This document shows, one piece after another, positions 6,495 to 10,057 of a DNA stretch of 10,057 nucleotides. The position numbers were made by a program, and so were the translations under genes. This stretch comes from Candidatus Latescibacteria bacterium 4484_181 (lineage in GTDB: Bacteria > Latescibacterota > MVCY01): NCBI GenBank assembly GCA_002049985.1, contig MVCY01000053.1, positions 1 to 10,057 on the forward strand, given 5' to 3'. The notes beneath the pieces are model-generated. The model did not search any database. It saw only the letters and a list, made by a program, of their open reading frames with translations, and was not told the DNA's origin. How positions within the stretch are numbered: position 1 is the first letter of the stretch; each line of letters opens with the position of its first letter.

Positions 6495-6723
6495 CAGAAT
6501 CTATGCAAAACTTCAGAGGGGGTTTTTTTCGAATCTGGGTTCACTTCAGACCGGGAGATTTTGAAAAGTTCAACCATTGCCTGGATTTTCAAAATCTTTT
6601 CATGGGTCTGGCGATTCTCAAGAGATTTCTTAAGCTTCGATCTGAATGATTTTTCAACTTGAAAGTCAATTTCTCGGACCAAGGCTTATCCAGTATCAAA
6701 AGATACCATTTCTATAAGGCCGA

Positions 6724-7314
6724 TTAGATATACCTCAGGGCCTTTTTAACCAGCTCTTCCAGCGGGACTTCAGCCCCTTCTGTCCGCACTACCTCTGCCA
6801 CTGCCTCTTCTGCGGCTGTGCGTCTATAACCCAATGAGATAAGGGCCAAAACTGCTTCTTCTCTTTCGGATTTTCCTTTTCTGACACTCTGGTCAGAGGG
6901 CTTCTCCTGTTCTACCTGAAAACGGCCTTTCAATTCGAACAGAAGCCGCTGAGCGGTCTTCTTGCCAATTCCAGGAATAGCGGTCAACGTCCCCATATCC
7001 GCCTGTATTATCGCCCTGTGAAACTCCCTCACTGAGATTCCCGACAGAATGGCCTGGGCCAATCTGGGACCGATGCCGGAAACGGCAATGAGCGACTCAA
7101 AAAGCTCCTTCTCTTCTGCAGTGGCAAATCCGAACAGTTCCAGGCCGTTCTCTTTTACTGAAAGATAGGTGAGGATTTTGACCGGAGTGCCCACCTCTCC
7201 TATCTTCTGGTAGCTGGAGAGCGGAATGTGAAGGAAATACCCGATGCCCCCCACATCAAGGACAACCTCAGTGGGTGCTTTCCAGACGAGTGTTCCCTGT
7301 AGATAGGAGATCAT
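6724..7314 (-). CDS. ruvA: Holliday junction branch migration protein RuvA
   Basis: RuvA tetramers clamp the Holliday junction and recruit RuvB motors. The 196-residue protein is full length. An N-terminal OB-fold begins MISYLQGTLVWKAPTEVVLDVGGIGYFLHIP. Two helix-hairpin-helix motifs follow: LIAVSGIGPRLAQAILS (about 75-91) and LTAIPGIGKKTAQRLLFELKG. A charged linker leads to the C-terminal RuvB-binding three-helix domain (EEAVLALISLGYRRTAAEEAV...LEELVKKALRYI). The ATG at 7314 is supported by homology at the first residue, although the preceding sequence has only a weak ribosome binding site. ruvC lies 188 bp upstream, a wide gap for partners, and ruvB is almost 1 kb downstream beyond the repeat array. 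Confidence 0.96.
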   Translation of the reverse strand: MISYLQGTLVWKAPTEVVLDVGGIGYFLHIPLSSYQKIGEVGTPVKILTYLSVKENGLELFGFATAEEKELFESLIAVSGIGPRLAQAILSGISVREFHRAIIQADMGTLTAIPGIGKKTAQRLLFELKGRFQVEQEKPSDQSVRKGKSEREEAVLALISLGYRRTAAEEAVAEVVRTEGAEVPLEELVKKALRYI

Positions 7315-7502
7315 AGACCAGACCGATGGAGCCAGACAAATATGGTTAACTGAGATTTAGAATTTCATTTCTGGCAGCAATAGACCTTATTTATGGGACT
7401 ATAAGGCGTGTTAATGCATTAACCATTTTAGCGGTTTGATGATGGCAGGTTTTGGATATTTCATCTCTCGAAAAGACCGATGAATCGGTGGGATATCTAC
7501 TC
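7315..7502. other. 188-bp spacer between ruvC and ruvA
   Basis: It is AT-richer than the flanking genes. It contains a perfect palindrome TTAATGCATTAA (7411-7422) about 100 bp upstream of the ruvA ATG and the hairpin after ruvC. I saw no convincing promoter with standard spacing and no LexA-box-like palindrome. Confidence 0.5.
7476..7489 (-). terminator. Weak hairpin after ruvC, possible intrinsic terminator
   Basis: ACCGAT and ATCGGT form a perfect six-base-pair inverted repeat 13 bp after the ruvC stop. On the minus strand it is followed by CTTTTC. The stem is short and the U-run brief, so termination would be inefficient at best. If real, ruvA would need its own promoter in the 188-bp gap. 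Confidence 0.3.
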
Positions 7503-7991
7503 TTATTTTGATCTGCTCCTTGCCGCTCCAACTTTATGGGCGTGGCATAGCGCTACAGCCAGGGCGTCTGCAGCATCGGTGGGAGGATGCTCAGAGAGTC
7601 CCAGAATGCTCTTCACCATAAATTGGACCTGTCCTTTTGTGGCCCTGCCTGAGCCCACCACCGCCATCTTCACCTCACGGGGAGAGTATTCAGCAACGGG
7701 TACCCCTGTCTGCGAGGCGGCCAAAAGAACCACCCCTCGGGCCTGCCCGATCCTCAAAGCACTCTTCACATTCTCCCGGCAGAAGATATCCTCCACCGCT
7801 ATCTGATCCGGTTCGCTCTGTTTTAGCTTCTCGGCCAGATCAACATAAAGTTTCTGGAGGCGTTTGGGAAAGGATAGCCGGGGGGACAGTCGAATAAGCC
7901 CTGATTCCCTTAGCTTGCATCCCTCTCCAGTATATTCAATCACTCCAAATCCTGTTATCCGACTGCCAGGGTCGATGCCGAAGATAAGCAC
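7503..7991 (-). CDS. ruvC: Crossover junction endodeoxyribonuclease RuvC
   Basis: RuvC is the dimeric RNase H-fold nuclease that cuts Holliday junctions symmetrically. The 162 residues show all four catalytic acids: D7 (FGIDPGS), E67 (AVEDIF), and D139 and D142 (TDAADALAVALCH). The DNA-binding segments IGQARGVVLLAA and VVGSGRATKGQVQFMV are also canonical. The start is a GTG at 7991, preceded by GGAG at a spacing of six bases. yebC ends 100 bp upstream, the common yebC-ruvC order. Intact. Confidence 0.96.
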   Translation of the reverse strand: MLIFGIDPGSRITGFGVIEYTGEGCKLRESGLIRLSPRLSFPKRLQKLYVDLAEKLKQSEPDQIAVEDIFCRENVKSALRIGQARGVVLLAASQTGVPVAEYSPREVKMAVVGSGRATKGQVQFMVKSILGLSEHPPTDAADALAVALCHAHKVGAARSRSK

Positions 7992-8091
7992 TGGTTCTCC
8001 AAATGTAGCAAAAAGAGGAAAAGAGGAGGGCAGAAGCAGTTGAATTGCAGACAGATGTCTACCCTCTTATCCTTCTTCGATCCCTCACCTT

Positions 8092-8850
8092 TTAAGCTGA
8101 CTCACCGTAGTATCTTTCTATCTCCGTCTCTTCGATATCGAAATTAGAGAAGACTCTTTGGACGTCGTCACATTCTTCCAGCTCATCCATCAAACGGAGC
8201 AACTGCTGGGCTGACTTCCCATCCACCTTTACTGTGCTCTGGGGCACTCTGGTCAACTCCGCCTGGGTATACTGGATTTGGTTCTCTTTGAGCGCCTGCT
8301 TCACCCTCTCCAGATCTTCGACGGCGGTGGTGATTTCAAAGGCATCGTCCTCTGTCTGAATATCCTCGGCCCCTGCGTCCAGAACCGCAGCCAGCAGGTC
8401 ATCCTCCTGCAGACTGTCCCTGGGGACGGTTATGAGCCCCTTCTGCTGAAACATCCAGGCTACCGAGCCGTTTTCTCCAAGGTTGCCATTGTGTCTTTCA
8501 AAGATATGTCTGACCTCTGCCACCGTCCTGTTTCTGTTGTCTGTGGTGGCTTCCACCATAATGGCCACTCCTCCAGGCCCGTAGCCCTCGAAGACCATCT
8601 CTTCGTAGTTGACTCCGGGCAGCTCTCCGGTTCCTTTTTTGATAGCCCTCTCTATGTTGGAGCTGGGCATACTGGCAGCCTTAGCTGCCTCGATTGCCGT
8701 TCTGAGCCGGGGGTTAGCCTCCTCGTCACCGCCACCCAGTCTGGCTGCCACGGTGATTTCCCGGATCAATTTGGTGAAAACCTTGCCCCGCTCAAGATCA
8801 GTCTTGGCCTTCTTGCGCTTAATAGTGCTCCACTTTGAATGTCCGGACAT
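8092..8850 (-). CDS. yebC: YebC/TACO1 family protein
   Basis: YebC proteins are cytosolic DNA-binding regulators or ribosome-associated factors; some members relieve stalling at proline runs, and mitochondrial TACO1 aids translation of COX1. The 252-residue protein begins with the signature MSGHSKWSTIKRKKAKTDLERGKVFTK. It continues with NPRLRTAIEAAKAASMP, NIERAIKKGTG, FEGYGPGGVAIMVEATTDNRNRT and GSVAWMFQQKG. I chose the ATG at 8850 because GAGGAGG (8860-8866) lies nine bases upstream. A TTG three codons earlier would abut that site. Its downstream neighbour is ruvC. Intact and of typical length. Confidence 0.96.
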   Translation of the reverse strand: MSGHSKWSTIKRKKAKTDLERGKVFTKLIREITVAARLGGGDEEANPRLRTAIEAAKAASMPSSNIERAIKKGTGELPGVNYEEMVFEGYGPGGVAIMVEATTDNRNRTVAEVRHIFERHNGNLGENGSVAWMFQQKGLITVPRDSLQEDDLLAAVLDAGAEDIQTEDDAFEITTAVEDLERVKQALKENQIQYTQAELTRVPQSTVKVDGKSAQQLLRLMDELEECDDVQRVFSNFDIEETEIERYYGESA

Positions 8851-8901
8851 ATGCCTCAACCTCCTCTAAGGACAGGTTATTGCTGTTCCATCTTACTAAA
8901 T

Positions 8902-8930
8902 AAAATAGTGTGATTTCCCTTCAAAAGCAA
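8902..8930 (-). promoter_or_regulatory. Possible promoter of the yebC-ruvC unit
   Basis: On the minus strand TTGCTT (8930-8925) and TATTTT (8907-8902) are spaced by exactly 17 bp in an AT-rich stretch, about 50 bp upstream of the yebC ATG. The hexamers match the consensus at three and four positions, so this is tentative. An imperfect inverted repeat (GGACAG...TGTTCC, 8870-8889) lies in the leader and might be an operator. Confidence 0.35.
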
Positions 8931-8981
8931 ATAAAAAATGAGAGCTGGCTGTATTATCTCATGGCGAGGGCAGAAATGGAA

Positions 8982-9010
8982 AGCGGTGCTACCTGGACGG
9001 AAGCACCGCT
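8982..9010 (-). terminator. Stem-loop after the membrane protein gene, probable terminator
   Basis: AGCGGTGCT (8982-8990) and AGCACCGCT (9002-9010) form a perfect nine-base-pair stem with an 11-base loop, in the spacer between the membrane protein and yebC. On the minus strand the stem is followed by TTTCCATTTC, a short T-rich tract. A terminator here fits the separate promoter proposed for yebC. Confidence 0.55.
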
Positions 9011-9068
9011 CTATGTCCCACTATCCTATACAGAACTTAGAGAAGAGTTACTGATTTGGAGTGAATGC

Positions 9069-9422
9069 TCAAGCCTCTCCCGCAGCCATCGGTGCCTTGA
9101 GCACCTCAGTTGTGAGCAGCTCGACAAGAAAACCGTAGACGGCACCCAATATTATTGTCCACCAAAATATGGATGCACCTTTCCCCAGGGCACTGAAGCC
9201 TCCCGGGAGGCTAAATACAATGCCCATAAGTAATCCGTGCAGTCCCCACCAGATTTTCCAGGCGCTTATTCCAATGGCAAAACCCATAACTGTGCGGCTC
9301 AGTATGATCCCCACGGCCAGATACCAGACCAATGGGCCAGAGGAGGCTGCCAGACGCCAGCATACAATCCCGAATAGCAATCCCAGTAAAGTGGTACTGA
9401 TCAGACGCTTTGCGCTAAGCAC
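9069..9422 (-). CDS. Small four-helix membrane protein of unknown function
   Basis: I do not recognise this 117-residue protein as a named family. It is very hydrophobic, with about four membrane spans: LISTTLLGLLFGIVCW, LVWYLAVGIILSRTVMGFAIGI, a glycine-rich GLHGLLMGIVFSLPGG segment, and FWWTIILGAVYGFLVELLTT. There is no signal peptide cleavage site, catalytic motif or metal site. The WWGLHGLLMG and SLPGGFSALG stretches look like a conserved channel-like or scaffold core, but that is inference. The GTG at 9422 is preferred over the TTG at 9428: a near-perfect Shine-Dalgarno, AAGGGGGTGAT, sits about six bases before the GTG but overlaps the TTG. It stands alone between fusA and yebC, followed by a probable terminator. 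Confidence 0.75.
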   Translation of the reverse strand: MLSAKRLISTTLLGLLFGIVCWRLAASSGPLVWYLAVGIILSRTVMGFAIGISAWKIWWGLHGLLMGIVFSLPGGFSALGKGASIFWWTIILGAVYGFLVELLTTEVLKAPMAAGEA

Positions 9423-9586
9423 AGGCAATCACCCCCTTTCAGGGTGGAGAAACGGGCAGTGGAACACATCCCTGTCTACTGTTCAGTTTGGAAACGGCAG
9501 AGCAGACAGACATAAACCCATACCGCAGGCAGTTGAAATCTGGGAGATGGGCAGGCTTTGTTAGGCAACAGGCAAATCTGCCAGGA

Positions 9587-9654
9587 CGTGAAACGGGATG
9601 CGTGAAACGTGATCCGACAGCAACTTCTGAGTCACTTTCCACGTTTTACATTCC
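9587..9654. repeat. Tandem CGTGAAACG repeat with an inverted partner
   Basis: CGTGAAACGGGATG (9587-9600) and CGTGAAACGTGATC (9601-9614) are tandem 14-mers differing at two positions. The stretch 9595-9611 is also imperfectly complementary to CACGTTTTACATTCC (9640-9654), about 14 of 17 positions, so it could fold into a long hairpin. It resembles gtgaaacgtgaaacg-type intergenic repeats that I recall from other bacteria. Confidence 0.45.
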
Positions 9655-9701
9655 GCACATCGTACTATACGCCAAGTTGACCAATCAACCGGGGCGCGAC
9701 A

Positions 9702-9741
9702 ACGATGCCCCCTGGCAGCCCCTACCTCTGCCTGGCATCGT
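9702..9741 (-). terminator. Stem-loop abutting the fusA stop codon
   Basis: ACGATGCC (9702-9709) pairs with GGCATCGT (9734-9741), and inside it GGCAG pairs with CTGCC. The structure begins immediately after the fusA TAG. No T-run follows on the minus strand, so it may stabilise the 3' end or act with Rho; it is not a classical intrinsic terminator. Confidence 0.4.
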
Positions 9742-10057
9742 CTATCCGTTTTGAGCCTCTTTGGCGGCGGCCACTATCTTCTCACTGATCTCCCGGGGTA
9801 CCTCCTCATAGTGTGAAAACTTGCGGGAGTGCAGCCCCCGTCCTTGAGTCATTGAACGCAAGACTGTAGAGTAGCGATAGAGCTCGGCCAGAGGGACCAA
9901 GGCCTTTATGACCTGGAAGTTACCGCTCTGCTCCATACCCAGGATTCTGCCCCGTCTGGCGGAGAGATCTCCCATAACATCACCCATATAGTCTTGAGGC
10001 ACCTTGACTTCCACCTCGTAGATTGGTTCTAACAAGATTGGCCTGGCAGCAAGCACC
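9742..10057 (-). CDS. fusA: Elongation factor G, C-terminal part (domain IV end and domain V)
   Basis: EF-G is the GTPase that translocates tRNAs and mRNA on the ribosome. Only the last 104 codons are in the window. They carry the diagnostic ARPILLEPIYEVEVKVPQDYMGDVMGDLSARRGRILGME of domain V, then FQVIKALVPLAELYRYSTVLRSMTQGRG and FSHYEEVPREISEKI near the C-terminus. The apparent initiator at 10056 is an internal GTG (valine); the gene continues off the right edge. The segment LHSRKFSHYEEVP differs from the common SFTMEFSHYEEVP, as in some divergent EF-G branches. The stop is a TAG. Confidence 0.93.
   Translation of the reverse strand, partial: VLAARPILLEPIYEVEVKVPQDYMGDVMGDLSARRGRILGMEQSGNFQVIKALVPLAELYRYSTVLRSMTQGRGLHSRKFSHYEEVPREISEKIVAAAKEAQNG

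Larger units (their letters stand above)
5767..6723. other. 957-bp gene-free region between ruvA and ruvB, rich in small repeats
   Basis: No frame here resembles a known protein. The frames at 5741-5947 and 6255-6467 (minus) read through hairpins and repeats. A TTG-initiated minus-strand frame at 6491-6682 (63 residues, lysine-rich) begins 41 bp after the ruvA stop; it has no recognisable motif and could be a relic or chance. The region contains two GTCCC-type hairpins (5860-5933), a tandem 9-mer (5980-5997), a possible promoter (6077-6104) and the REPIN-like array (6201-6494). The runs G5 then T7 at 6517-6529 are not preceded by a hairpin. Confidence 0.6.
9423..9741. other. 319-bp spacer between fusA and the membrane protein gene
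   Basis: No gene is apparent. It contains a 14-bp tandem repeat with a facing inverted copy (9587-9654), a small hairpin GTTGA-CCAA-TCAAC (9676-9689) and the larger stem-loop next to the fusA stop. No promoter with convincing hexamers was seen before the membrane protein gene. Confidence 0.5.

Noticed and set aside
6516..6550. tRNA T-loop-like TTCGAATC
   Set aside because: No matching acceptor or anticodon arms surround it on either strand.
7315..7502. LexA/SOS box before ruvA
   Set aside because: No CTGT-N8-ACAG or GAAC-N4-GTTC type palindrome was seen; TTAATGCATTAA does not match either.

Overview
The window is about 10 kb of bacterial chromosome in which every recognisable gene lies on the minus strand. 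In transcription order (right to left) it reads: 3' end of fusA (EF-G), a small membrane protein, yebC, ruvC, ruvA, a 957-bp gene-free repeat region, ruvB, queH, recX, alaS, a geranylgeranylglyceryl phosphate (GGGP) synthase, and a PHP-type (CpsB/CapC/YwqE-like) tyrosine phosphatase running off the left edge. TGA ends recX, queH and the membrane protein at natural family ends, so the code is standard. Housekeeping genes with an archaeal-type lipid enzyme, plus REP-like repeat debris between genes, suggest an uncultured bacterium from a metagenome, perhaps a candidate phylum. I cannot place it more precisely.

Right half (about 6700-10057): the genes are intact and ordinary. EF-G supports translation. 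YebC is a TACO1-family regulator or translation factor. RuvC is the Holliday-junction resolvase and RuvA the junction-binding subunit of the branch-migration motor. The 117-residue four-helix membrane protein between fusA and yebC has no function I can name.

Middle (5767-6723): no convincing gene. This stretch holds two copies of a REPIN-like inverted-repeat element with a degenerate third module between them, two GTCCC/GGGAC hairpins, and a 9-bp tandem repeat. It separates ruvA from its partner ruvB.

Left half (1-5766): recX is intact, but the other genes are damaged in one consistent way. RuvB loses its C-terminal winged-helix domain and runs straight into QueH just upstream of QueH's CCAPC motif. 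AlaS loses the coiled-coil linker between its editing and DHHA1/C-Ala parts. GGGP synthase loses the last third of its barrel except the final strand. The PHP phosphatase loses its N-terminal metal-binding segment. Each lesion is a missing block of coding sequence, with homology resuming on both sides, usually out of frame. They are not point frameshifts. Because alaS is essential, the simplest explanation is a set of assembly or amplification deletions. A real decayed or rearranged locus cannot be excluded from the sequence alone. These clustered junctions and the REPIN-like array are the observations most worth following up. I see no convincing new defence or mobile system.
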